A stretch of 8,936 nucleotides of DNA from Rhodospirillaceae bacterium (GTDB taxonomy: Bacteria > Pseudomonadota > Alphaproteobacteria > Rhodospirillales > Magnetospirillaceae). The notes under the pieces were generated by a model. It did not search any database. It had not been told where the DNA came from and saw nothing but the letters and a program-made list of their open reading frames with translations. The number at the start of each line of letters is the position of its first letter. The first letter of the stretch is position 1. The position numbers and the translations under genes were made by a program. The DNA lies in NCBI GenBank assembly GCA_030151865.1, contig JASLCK010000308.1, forward strand, positions 1 through 8,936, written 5' to 3'. Shown one piece after another: positions 1 through 5,862 of the stretch.

Positions 1-710
1 ATGGATTTGAAGTGATGGTGCAGCGAAGATGGGCTCATATTGACCCGGCGTGCCAAATCTTCGATCCGCAAGGGGGCCGCGTAATTTTCCCGCAGCCAGT
101 CGATCGCCTTGGCAATCTGGTGGGACGGGCTGTCGGTCAGGACGATCTGACGCAGCCGGTGTCCTAAGTCGCCCGTCAGCAGGCGATAAAGAATTTCCCG
201 TTCGATCAGCGGATATAGGACCGGTATATCCTGGGGCGCAGACAGCAAACCGATCAGCCGCGCCACCGCATCGCGCAGTCCCCACGGCAAGGGGGTGACG
301 GCCATGCCGCGTTCGTATCCTTCGGGCGACAAAGTCGGCGGGGGCAGATCCTCGCTCAACAAGGTGGCCAGCAAGGATCGGTTCAAAATCAGCGTCAGCG
401 ACAAATAGGGGCGTTCCGGCGCGGCTTGGGTGACATTGCACACAACCGGCAAATCAAGCGCACTCAGCAGGATGTTGCCGGGGCCGTAAACATAAGTTTC
501 ATCCCCCAGGGTCGCCTGTTTGCGCCCCTGCACCACCAGGGTCAGACTAGGCGGAAGCACGCAATATTGCGGCTCGGTCGGGGTGGTCTGGCGGAAAAAC
601 ACCAAGCTGGGCAGGGCGGTTTCCGTCATGCCGCAATCCCTGGCGTATTGTTCAATCAGGGACGTCAAAAGCGGTTCGCTGATATCGGTGCCAATGGGGC
701 CGCTGCTCAT
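1..710 (-). CDS. AraC-family transcriptional regulator, AraC_N type (C-terminus cut by window edge)
   Basis: A DNA-binding transcription regulator. The reading frame begins at the ATG at 710-708 and stays open for 236 codons to the left edge, so the end is missing (about 60-70 residues if the usual length near 300 holds). Residues about 25-180 match the AraC_N domain seen in YqhC-type regulators: QGRKQATLGD (61-70), YGPGNILLSALDLPV (75-89) and PYLSLTLILN (101-110). Residues about 198-236 are the start of the AraC helix-turn-helix domain: IAKAIDWLRENY, then LRIEDLARRVNMSPSSLHHHFK, which is the first of its two HTH units. A good ribosome site, AAGGA, lies 6 bases before the ATG. The gene is divergent from the alcohol dehydrogenase at 892, the usual arrangement for a regulator and its target; in E. 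coli YqhC controls the aldehyde reductase gene yqhD. Family assignment is firm; the target and inducer are inferred. Confidence 0.92.
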   Translation of the reverse strand, partial: MSSGPIGTDISEPLLTSLIEQYARDCGMTETALPSLVFFRQTTPTEPQYCVLPPSLTLVVQGRKQATLGDETYVYGPGNILLSALDLPVVCNVTQAAPERPYLSLTLILNRSLLATLLSEDLPPPTLSPEGYERGMAVTPLPWGLRDAVARLIGLLSAPQDIPVLYPLIEREILYRLLTGDLGHRLRQIVLTDSPSHQIAKAIDWLRENYAAPLRIEDLARRVNMSPSSLHHHFKS

Positions 711-726
711 GCTTGATCCTTGCCAA

Positions 727-739
727 TTAACGCGGTTAA
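727..739. promoter_or_regulatory. Palindrome TTAAC-GCG-GTTAA before the AraC-type gene
   Basis: A perfect inverted repeat with 5-bp arms around GCG, ending 17 bp upstream of the regulator's start codon at 710. Its position would suit a site for a dimeric repressor or autoregulation of the araC-type gene. AraC-family proteins usually bind direct repeats, so if it is real it may belong to a different regulator. Short arms make chance occurrence possible. Confidence 0.3.
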
Positions 740-795
740 GGCATGACGAAGATAGCGCCGCCGACAGAGCGTCGGCAAAGCTGTTTTAAGGTCTG

Positions 796-825
796 TGCAG
801 GATCAGGCAAGAAACTTGCAGGATC
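796..825. promoter_or_regulatory. Candidate AraC-type operator: TGCAGGATC direct repeat, 21-bp period
   Basis: TGCAGGATC occurs at 796-804 and again, identically, at 817-825, so the copies start exactly 21 bp apart, two helical turns on the same DNA face. Tandem half-sites with this period are typical of AraC-family operators (araI1/araI2 is the classic case). Between and overlapping them is the inverted repeat GCAAG-AAA-CTTGC (807-819). The pair lies in the divergent region between the AraC-type gene and the dehydrogenase, 67 bp before the dehydrogenase ATG. If GATTTA (845-850) were the -10 box with a 17-bp spacer, the -35 would lie at 822-827 and overlap the second repeat by 4 bp, as in class II activation. 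The repeat is seen directly; its role as operator is inferred. Confidence 0.45.
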
Positions 826-891
826 GATCTACCGCCCGCCCGAAGATTTAGGCACTCTTGTGCCAACATCAATCCCAGCCGGAGCATTGTC

Positions 892-1950
892 ATGCCGCTG
901 CACAGCCACGGTTACGCCGCCCAGTCGGCCACCACCCCCCTGGCCCATTTCCATTTCGAACGCCGCGATCCGCGCCCCGATGACGTGGTGTTGGAAATCC
1001 TCTATTGCGGCGTCTGTCATTCCGACATCCATCAGGCCCGCAACGAATGGCACAACAGCATTTATCCAATGGTGCCGGGCCATGAAATCATCGGCCGGGT
1101 TACTCAGGTCGGGGCCAAGATCAGCCAGTTCAAGGTGGGCGATCTGGTCGGTGTCGGCTGCATGGTCGATTCCTGCCAGCACTGCGAAGCTTGCGAAGCC
1201 GGACTGGAACAGTACTGCGCCGAAGGTCCGACCCTGACCTATAACCACAAAGACCGCCGCGACCATCTGCCGACTTTCGGCGGCTATTCCGACAACATCG
1301 TGGTGTCGGAAAAGTTCGTGGTGCGCATTCCCGACGGCCTGGACCCCAAGAGCGCCGCCCCGCTTTTGTGCGCGGGCATTACCACCTATTCGCCGCTGGC
1401 CCATTGGAAAGTCGGGCCGGGCATGAAGGTGGCCGTGGTCGGTCTGGGCGGCCTGGGCCATATGGGTCTGAAGTTTGCCAAGGCCATGGGAGCCGAAGTC
1501 ACCCTGTTCACCCGCACGCCCGGCAAGGAAGCGGAAGCCCGCCGTCTGGGGGCCGATCATGTGGTGCTGTCCACCGATCCGGCGCAGATGAAGACGGTGC
1601 AGGGCCAGTTCCATCTGGTGCTGGACACCGTGCCCAACGCCCATGACCTGAACCCCTATGTTGCCACGTTGCGCTTGGACGGCACCTTGGTGATCGTCGG
1701 CATGCTGGGTCCGATCGAACCGGCGCTCAACAGCGTCAGCCTGATCCTGGGCCGCCGCTCGGTGGTCGGTTCCGCCATCGGCGGCATCGCCGAAACCCAG
1801 GAAATGCTGGATTTCTGCGCCAAGACCGGCGTGACCTGCGATGTCGAAATGCTCGACATCAAAAACATCAACGAAGCTTACGAACGCATGCTGAAAAGCG
1901 ATGTGCGCTACCGCTTCGTCATCGATATGGCCACCTTGCCCAAGAAATAA
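892..1950 (+). CDS. Zinc-dependent NAD(P) alcohol dehydrogenase, medium-chain (CAD/YahK type)
   Basis: A cytoplasmic oxidoreductase that interconverts alcohols and aldehydes using NAD(P)(H). The 352-residue length is normal for the cinnamyl-alcohol-dehydrogenase/YahK branch of medium-chain dehydrogenases. The N-terminal GroES-like domain carries the catalytic zinc ligands Cys42 (in CGVCHSD), His64 (in PGHE) and Cys160 (in LLCAG). The structural zinc loop is complete, with Cys95, Cys98, Cys101 and Cys109. The Rossmann motif GLGGLGH spans 184-190, followed by MGLKFAKAMGAEV. The next loop reads FTRTPGK without an acidic residue at the end of the second strand, which favours NADPH, as in YahK, though this is inference. 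No key residue is missing. The gene is divergent from an AraC_N regulator and is followed by a strong terminator, so it is probably a single-gene unit controlled by that regulator. A role in aldehyde detoxification is plausible; the natural substrate cannot be read from the sequence. Confidence 0.95.
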   Translation: MPLHSHGYAAQSATTPLAHFHFERRDPRPDDVVLEILYCGVCHSDIHQARNEWHNSIYPMVPGHEIIGRVTQVGAKISQFKVGDLVGVGCMVDSCQHCEACEAGLEQYCAEGPTLTYNHKDRRDHLPTFGGYSDNIVVSEKFVVRIPDGLDPKSAAPLLCAGITTYSPLAHWKVGPGMKVAVVGLGGLGHMGLKFAKAMGAEVTLFTRTPGKEAEARRLGADHVVLSTDPAQMKTVQGQFHLVLDTVPNAHDLNPYVATLRLDGTLVIVGMLGPIEPALNSVSLILGRRSVVGSAIGGIAETQEMLDFCAKTGVTCDVEMLDIKNINEAYERMLKSDVRYRFVIDMATLPKK

Positions 1951-1962
1951 TCCCCCAAGAAA

Positions 1963-2010
1963 GAGCGCGGAAACAGCTGGGCGCGGGCCGATGGTCCGCG
2001 CTCCTTTTTT
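1963..2010 (+). terminator. Intrinsic terminator after the alcohol dehydrogenase
   Basis: GAGCGCGGA (1963-1971) pairs perfectly with TCCGCGCTC (1995-2003), giving a GC-rich 9-bp stem with a 23-base loop, followed by CTTTTTT (2004-2010). It begins 12 bases after the dehydrogenase stop codon. It separates the dehydrogenase from the downstream transporter and argues against starting the transporter at any codon upstream of about 2010. Confidence 0.85.
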
Positions 2011-2125
2011 GTCCGCTGTCACACCGGCTTCGCTCGACAACGGGCCGGGCTTACCTCTACAGTGCGGACCCTGTTTTTGGCTCCCTCCACAAAAAGGAAG
2101 CCGCTGGCCTTGGGGGCGCTGCCCG

Positions 2126-3346
2126 GTGTCTTTGTCCGCTGACAATCTGCGTGTTGTGCTCCGGCTGTGCGCCGCCCATGGGCTGGCCTTGATCGGCGTC
2201 TTCGCCTTTCCCGCCCTGATGCCGGTGTTCAAAGGCGCCTGGGGTTTGTCGAATACCGAAACCGGCTGGATCGCGGGGGTTTACTTCCTGGGCTATGCCC
2301 TGGCGGTGCCGGTGCTGACCAGCCTGACCGACCGAATCGATGCCAAGCGGGTGTTTGTCTGCGGCACGCTGTTGTGCGCCCTGGCGGCGGGCGGGTTTGC
2401 CCTGCTGGCCAGTGGGCTGTGGTCCGCCATGGCTTGGCGCTTTCTGGGCGGGGTGGGTCTGGCAGGCTGTTACATGCCGGGCCTGAAGGCCCTGGTGGAT
2501 CGGGTGACCGGCCCCGGTCAGGCCCGCGCCATGAGTTTCTATACCGCCAGCTTCAGCCTGGGCACCATGCTGTCCTTTGCCGTGGTCGGCGAGGCCGAGC
2601 GTTTCCTGGGCTGGCAATGGGCCTTTGGCGTCGCCGCCCTGGCGGCGCTGGCCGGTTGCCTGCTGGCCTTGGGCTTGTCGTCGGTTCATCCCAAGACCGA
2701 AGCCCGTCCTAAGGGCGGATTGCTGGATTTCCGCCCGGTGTTCCGCAACCCTGCCGTCATGGGTTATGTGCTGGGCTATGTCTGCCATATGTGGGAATTG
2801 TTCACCTTCCGCGCCTGGACGGTGGCGTTTCTGGCCTATGTGCTGGCAGCCAATGGCGGGGACGCCGCTCTGCCTCCGGCCCAGGTAGCGACCTTGTGTT
2901 CCCTGGTGGCGATCATCGCCAGCATCGGCGGGGCTGATCTGGCCATCCGTTTCGACCGTGCCCGCCTGTGCCGTCTGGCCATGCTGGCCTCGGGCGGTTC
3001 GGCCCTGCTGCTGGGGGTGACGGCTGCCTTGCCCTATTGGGTGGCTGCTGCCGCGGCGATGATCTATACCGCGCTGGTGCAACTGGATTCGGCGGCACTG
3101 ACCACCGGGGCCATGCTGGCCGCCGATCCGGCGCGGCGTGGTGCTACGGTGGCGCTGCACAGCCTGCTGGGCTTCGGCTCGGCCTTTTTCGGCCCCCTGG
3201 TGCAAGGTGCGGTACTGGACGCCACCGGCCATGGCCGCACCATGGCCAGTTGGTGGGCGGCCTTCGCCCTGATGGGGGCAATCGGCTTGCTGGGGCCGCT
3301 GGCACTCACCTGGGCCAACCGGCAAAAACAGGATCCGACGGCATGA
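2126..3346 (+). CDS. Major facilitator superfamily (MFS) transporter, substrate unknown
   Basis: An inner-membrane secondary transporter with about twelve hydrophobic segments over 406 residues, a normal MFS length. From the proposed start, the first membrane segment is at about 12-35 (GLALIGVFAFPALMPV). The loop 2-3 signature of the family is present in altered form, SLTDRIDAKR (66-75), followed by RFLGGVGLAGCYMPGLKAL and SFYTASFSLGTMLS. A hydrophilic central loop with HPKTEARPKGG divides the halves. In the second half, CHMWELFTFRAWTVAFLAY is a recognisable MFS stretch. The frame extends back to 1901, but that would overlap the dehydrogenase and run through its terminator. No ATG lies between the terminator and the first membrane segment, so I choose GTG at 2126, with GGGGG 9 bases upstream; TTG at 2132 or GTG at 2156 are alternatives. 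Its end overlaps the next gene by ATGA, so the two are probably co-translated. Confidence 0.85.
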   Translation: MSLSADNLRVVLRLCAAHGLALIGVFAFPALMPVFKGAWGLSNTETGWIAGVYFLGYALAVPVLTSLTDRIDAKRVFVCGTLLCALAAGGFALLASGLWSAMAWRFLGGVGLAGCYMPGLKALVDRVTGPGQARAMSFYTASFSLGTMLSFAVVGEAERFLGWQWAFGVAALAALAGCLLALGLSSVHPKTEARPKGGLLDFRPVFRNPAVMGYVLGYVCHMWELFTFRAWTVAFLAYVLAANGGDAALPPAQVATLCSLVAIIASIGGADLAIRFDRARLCRLAMLASGGSALLLGVTAALPYWVAAAAAMIYTALVQLDSAALTTGAMLAADPARRGATVALHSLLGFGSAFFGPLVQGAVLDATGHGRTMASWWAAFALMGAIGLLGPLALTWANRQKQDPTA

Positions 3347-3672
3347 CCGAGCCTCATACGCCCAGCCGGTCCGTCGCCGATTTGCGCCGCCGCCGCCGCG
3401 CCCGCCTGATTGCGGGCCGGGTCGGGCTGTTCGGGTCCGGCGCATCCCTGATGGTACTGGGTGTGCTGTCGGTGCCGACCCCGGTGCCGATCGGCTTTTT
3501 CTTCTTCGCCGCCGGGCTTTACCTGATGGCGCGCGGATCAAAGCGGGCGCGCCGTTCGGTCAAGATCCTGCGCCGCCATGTGCCGCCCTTTTCCCGTGGG
3601 CTGAACAAGGTCAAACCCCATATGCCCAAGCGGCTGCGCAGTTTCATCGAACACAGCGATCCTGGCGAATAG
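3343..3672 (+). CDS. Small two-segment membrane protein, function unknown
   Basis: A 109-residue protein whose ATG overlaps the stop codon of the MFS gene in an ATGA junction, so translation is probably coupled to it. The N-terminus is very basic (RRRRRAR at 15-21). Two hydrophobic stretches follow, about 26-43 and 49-64, joined by the tight turn VPTPVPIG, and then a basic tail (SKRARRSVKILRRH and beyond). The positive flanks at both ends would place both termini in the cytoplasm as a hairpin. The short helix - Pro/Gly turn - helix pattern recalls small putative PGPGW-type membrane proteins, but the defining motif is not intact, so I do not assign it. Coupling to the transporter suggests an accessory role or simply a shared operon. 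That it is a real gene is supported by the overlap and composition; its function is not known. Confidence 0.75.
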   Translation: MTEPHTPSRSVADLRRRRRARLIAGRVGLFGSGASLMVLGVLSVPTPVPIGFFFFAAGLYLMARGSKRARRSVKILRRHVPPFSRGLNKVKPHMPKRLRSFIEHSDPGE

Positions 3673-3758
3673 AACCGCCTCCGCTCTGTTTATTTTTGAA
3701 CAGAAACTTTTCAAACATACCAAATTCACAAACAGCCCCCAGGGCGTTTAGCTGGCCG

Positions 3759-3774
3759 TTGGCAGTCCTGCCAA
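3759..3774. repeat. Inverted repeat TTGGCAG-TC-CTGCCAA before the TauE/SafE gene
   Basis: Perfect 7-bp arms with a 2-bp centre, ending 19 bp before the ATG at 3794 and just upstream of its ribosome site AAAGG (3782-3786). It could be an operator for a dimeric regulator or an mRNA hairpin in the leader. There is no T-run after it, so it is not a terminator. Confidence 0.4.
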
Positions 3775-3793
3775 TCCGCGCAAAGGCTTCGTC

Positions 3794-4534
3794 ATGGATT
3801 TTCTGTTGTCGCCATCCCTGCCCGCCGCCATGGCCGTAGTCGCCGTGGCTTATGTGATCTTCGGCATGGCCGGGTTTGGTACCGCCCTGATTGCCGCCCC
3901 CTTGCTGGTGCGGCTGTTTCCGCTGCCGTTCGTCATCGCTTTGCTGGCGTTGCTGGACTTTATCGCCGCGTTGTTCACCAGCCTGCGCTTTCAAGGCGAC
4001 ATCGCACGCGCCGAAATCAAACGCCTGTTGCCCTGGATGCTGGCGGGCAATCTGGTAGGGGCATCGGCGTTGTTCGGGCTGGAAAGCCGTTGGCTGATCT
4101 TGCTGCTGGGGTTGTTTTTGCTGCTCTATTGCGCTTGGCAAACCTTTCTGGCCCCCACCAAGCGCAGCCTGGGACCGCGTTGGGCCGTGCCGCTCGGGTC
4201 GGTTGGCGGTGTGTTCAGTGCCCTGTTCGGCTCGGGCGGGTTTGTCTATGCTCTTTATCTCAGCGGTCGGCTGGAGACCAAGGAACAGATCAGCGCCACC
4301 CAGGCCGCCTTGATCGGCCTGTCCACTTTGATCCGCCTGACCACCTTTACCCTCGCCGGGGCCTATTTTGACATCCGCATGCTGAGCGCTGCCTTGGTGC
4401 TGCTGCCGGTGATGGCGGCGGGGTTATGGATTGGGCGGCGTATCCATATGCGGCTGACCCGTCAGCAATTCATGCAAGCCATGACCCTGCTGTTGGCAGC
4501 ATCGGGCATCTCGCTGCTGGTCAAGGCCTGGTAA
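3794..4534 (+). CDS. TauE/SafE family (sulfite exporter-like) membrane protein
   Basis: A polytopic inner-membrane protein of 246 residues, typical of the TauE/SafE family, whose studied members export sulfite, sulfoacetate or related anions. The family's two-fold repeat is visible: GMAGFGTALIAAPLL (24-38) in the first half and GSVGGVFSALFGSGGF (135-150) in the second, each at the start of a hydrophobic bundle. About seven or eight membrane segments can be drawn, with a basic loop near RRIHMRLTRQQ (215-225). The ATG at 3794 has AAAGG 7 bases upstream. A gap of 121 bases separates it from the small membrane protein gene and contains an inverted repeat, so it may have its own promoter; TTGAAC at 3696-3701 is a possible -35 box but no good -10 follows. 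Family membership is well supported; sulfite as substrate is only the family default, and no sulfur gene lies nearby. Confidence 0.9.
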   Translation: MDFLLSPSLPAAMAVVAVAYVIFGMAGFGTALIAAPLLVRLFPLPFVIALLALLDFIAALFTSLRFQGDIARAEIKRLLPWMLAGNLVGASALFGLESRWLILLLGLFLLLYCAWQTFLAPTKRSLGPRWAVPLGSVGGVFSALFGSGGFVYALYLSGRLETKEQISATQAALIGLSTLIRLTTFTLAGAYFDIRMLSAALVLLPVMAAGLWIGRRIHMRLTRQQFMQAMTLLLAASGISLLVKAW

Positions 4535-4560
4535 TCGACCGAAAATTGTAATATCGGGCA

Positions 4561-4595
4561 TTGGGAACCGCCGGACCTGTGACTATCTTGGGAAC
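4561..4595 (+). promoter_or_regulatory. Candidate sigma-70 promoter with TTGGGAAC direct repeat
   Basis: TTGGGA (4561-4566) and TATCTT (4584-4589) match 4 of 6 consensus positions each and are separated by exactly 17 bp. A start of transcription near 4596 would leave a leader of about 20 bases to the ATG at 4616. The octamer TTGGGAAC occurs at 4561-4568, covering the -35, and again at 4588-4595, covering the end of the -10 and the bases beyond it. A regulator bound to both copies would bracket the promoter. Box matches are moderate, so this is a prediction. Confidence 0.4.
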
Positions 4596-4615
4596 AAAGT
4601 CAGCATAGGCGGTCC

Positions 4616-5803
4616 ATGTCCTCATCCTCTTCGTCGCTTCCTTCCCGCCTGATCGCCCGACGGACTTTGGTTGCCGCCGGTCTGGCCCACGCCCTGCATG
4701 ATGGCCTGACCGACATGGTCTATGTGCTGCTGCCGGTCTGGCAGGCGGAATTTGCCATCGGCTATGGCGCGTTGGCCCTGTTGCGCGGACTTTACGCCGG
4801 GGCCATGGCGTTGTTTCAGGTGCCTGCCAGCCGTTTGACCGGACGGCTGGGAGTGCGCGCCCTCTTGGTGGGCGGCACGGTCGTCACCGCCCTGGGATAT
4901 GCCTTGGCCGGGATCAGCGGCGGCATTCTGGGTCTGGTCGCCAGCCTGACCTTGGCGGGTGTCGGTGCCAGCACCCAGCATCCTCTGGCCTCGGCGGCGG
5001 TGGCCCGCGCCTATGGCGGAGCGTCGCGCGGCCCGCTGGGGCTTTACAATTTCGCGGGCGATTTGGGCAAGGCGGCTCTACCCGCCGCTTTGTCCTTTCT
5101 GCTGACGGCCTGGAGTTGGCGGCCCTCGTTGCTGGTGATGGCGGGGCTGACCCTCGCCGCCGCTCTGGTGCTGGCATTTCTCTTCCCCACGACCCCACCG
5201 CCCGAAAAAGTCGCCAAAAACGCTCCCACCGGGCAGAGCCGCGGCGGCTTTGGTTTGCTGCTCGCCATCGGCATTCTGGATTCCGGCGTCCGCATGGGCC
5301 TTTTGACTTTCTTGCCCTTTCTGCTTCAGGAAAAAGGCGCGCCCTTGCCCACCGTTGGGGTGGCGCTGGGTCTGGTCTTCATGGGTGGCGCGGCGGGCAA
5401 ATTCATTTGCGGTTGGCTCAGTCAGCGCCTGGGCGTGCTCGGCACCGTGCTGCTGACCGAAGGCGGCACCGCGCTGGTCATCCTGGCGGTCATGCTGCTG
5501 CCGTTGACGACCACCATGATCCTGCTGCCGCTGTTGGGAGCACTGCTGAACGGCACCTCCTCGGCACTTTACGGCACCGTGCCCGATCTGACGCCGCCGC
5601 ACCAGATCGAGCGGGCTTTTGCCCTGTTCTATCTGGGCAATATCGGATCGGGGGCCTTGTCGCCGGTATTGTATGGGCTGCTGGGCGATTGGGCGGGCAT
5701 CCACTGGGGCACCATCGCCACCGCCTTGGCGGCCGTGGCAACCTGTCCATTGGCCCTGCTGCTGGCCCGCCACCTTGCCCCGACATCCCGGCAAACCGCC
5801 TGA
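4616..5803 (+). CDS. MFS transporter, possibly fosmidomycin-resistance (Fsr)-like
   Basis: A 395-residue inner-membrane transporter with about twelve hydrophobic segments. After a serine-rich, basic N-terminus (MSSSSSSLPSRLIARR), segment 1 contains AHALHDGLTDMVYVLLP (24-40). The loop 2-3 signature is SRLTGRLGVRALL (72-84). GVGASTQHPLASAAVARAY (115-133) resembles the helix 4 region of Fsr-type exporters, where a conserved HP-x-AS occurs. The central loop PTTPPPEKVAKNAPTGQSRGG separates the halves. GTVPDLTPPHQIERAFALFY lies near the end. The sequence differs clearly from the first MFS gene, so they are not a recent duplication. The start at 4616 has only a weak AGGCGG four bases before it. It has its own likely promoter and converges with the chemoreceptor gene, so it is probably transcribed alone. 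MFS membership is firm; drug efflux is only a family-based possibility. Confidence 0.9.
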   Translation: MSSSSSSLPSRLIARRTLVAAGLAHALHDGLTDMVYVLLPVWQAEFAIGYGALALLRGLYAGAMALFQVPASRLTGRLGVRALLVGGTVVTALGYALAGISGGILGLVASLTLAGVGASTQHPLASAAVARAYGGASRGPLGLYNFAGDLGKAALPAALSFLLTAWSWRPSLLVMAGLTLAAALVLAFLFPTTPPPEKVAKNAPTGQSRGGFGLLLAIGILDSGVRMGLLTFLPFLLQEKGAPLPTVGVALGLVFMGGAAGKFICGWLSQRLGVLGTVLLTEGGTALVILAVMLLPLTTTMILLPLLGALLNGTSSALYGTVPDLTPPHQIERAFALFYLGNIGSGALSPVLYGLLGDWAGIHWGTIATALAAVATCPLALLLARHLAPTSRQTA

Positions 5804-5806
5804 ATG

Positions 5807-5834
5807 AAAAGGGGGAGGGCACGAACCCTCCCCC
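5807..5834 (-). terminator. Strong hairpin terminator between convergent genes
   Basis: GGGGGAGGG (5811-5819) and CCCTCCCCC (5826-5834) form a perfect 9-bp stem with the 6-base loop CACGAA. Read on the minus strand the hairpin is followed by TTTT (5810-5807), so it fits as a terminator for the chemoreceptor gene, whose stop codon lies 29 bases upstream. On the plus strand, no T-run follows, but the hairpin begins only 8 bases after the MFS stop codon and may still protect or end that transcript. It is therefore probably shared. Confidence 0.75.
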
Positions 5835-5862
5835 TCATCGTCACATCCTGATGGCGGCGGCG

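Noticed and set aside
851..864. GGCAC-TCTT-GTGCC inverted repeat before the dehydrogenase
   Set aside because: Only 5-bp arms, lacking a T-run or other supporting context; too likely by chance to list as a feature.
829..2232. Long open frame of 467 codons on the minus strand opposite the dehydrogenase
   Set aside because: The plus-strand dehydrogenase is unmistakable, and the antisense translation is rich in His, Gln and Gly with no recognisable domain, as expected of a shadow frame in GC-rich DNA.
2057..3541. Long open frame of 494 codons on the minus strand opposite the first MFS gene
   Set aside because: Low-complexity Gln/Gly/Arg-rich translation, no domain, and it crosses the MFS and small membrane protein genes. 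It is an antisense artefact of codon bias.
3686..3710. CTGTT-N8-AACAG followed by AAACTTTT, as a terminator after the small membrane protein gene
   Set aside because: Only 5 AT-containing base pairs and no proper T-run; too weak to call.
4564..4615. Pairing of GGAACCGCC (4564-4572) with GGCGGTCC (4608-4615) masking the ribosome site of the second MFS gene
   Set aside because: The match is imperfect and the loop about 35 bases long; most of the 5' arm would also lie upstream of the predicted transcription start.
2126..5803. The two MFS genes as a recent tandem duplication
   Set aside because: Their signature loops and helix sequences differ throughout, so they belong to different MFS groups.
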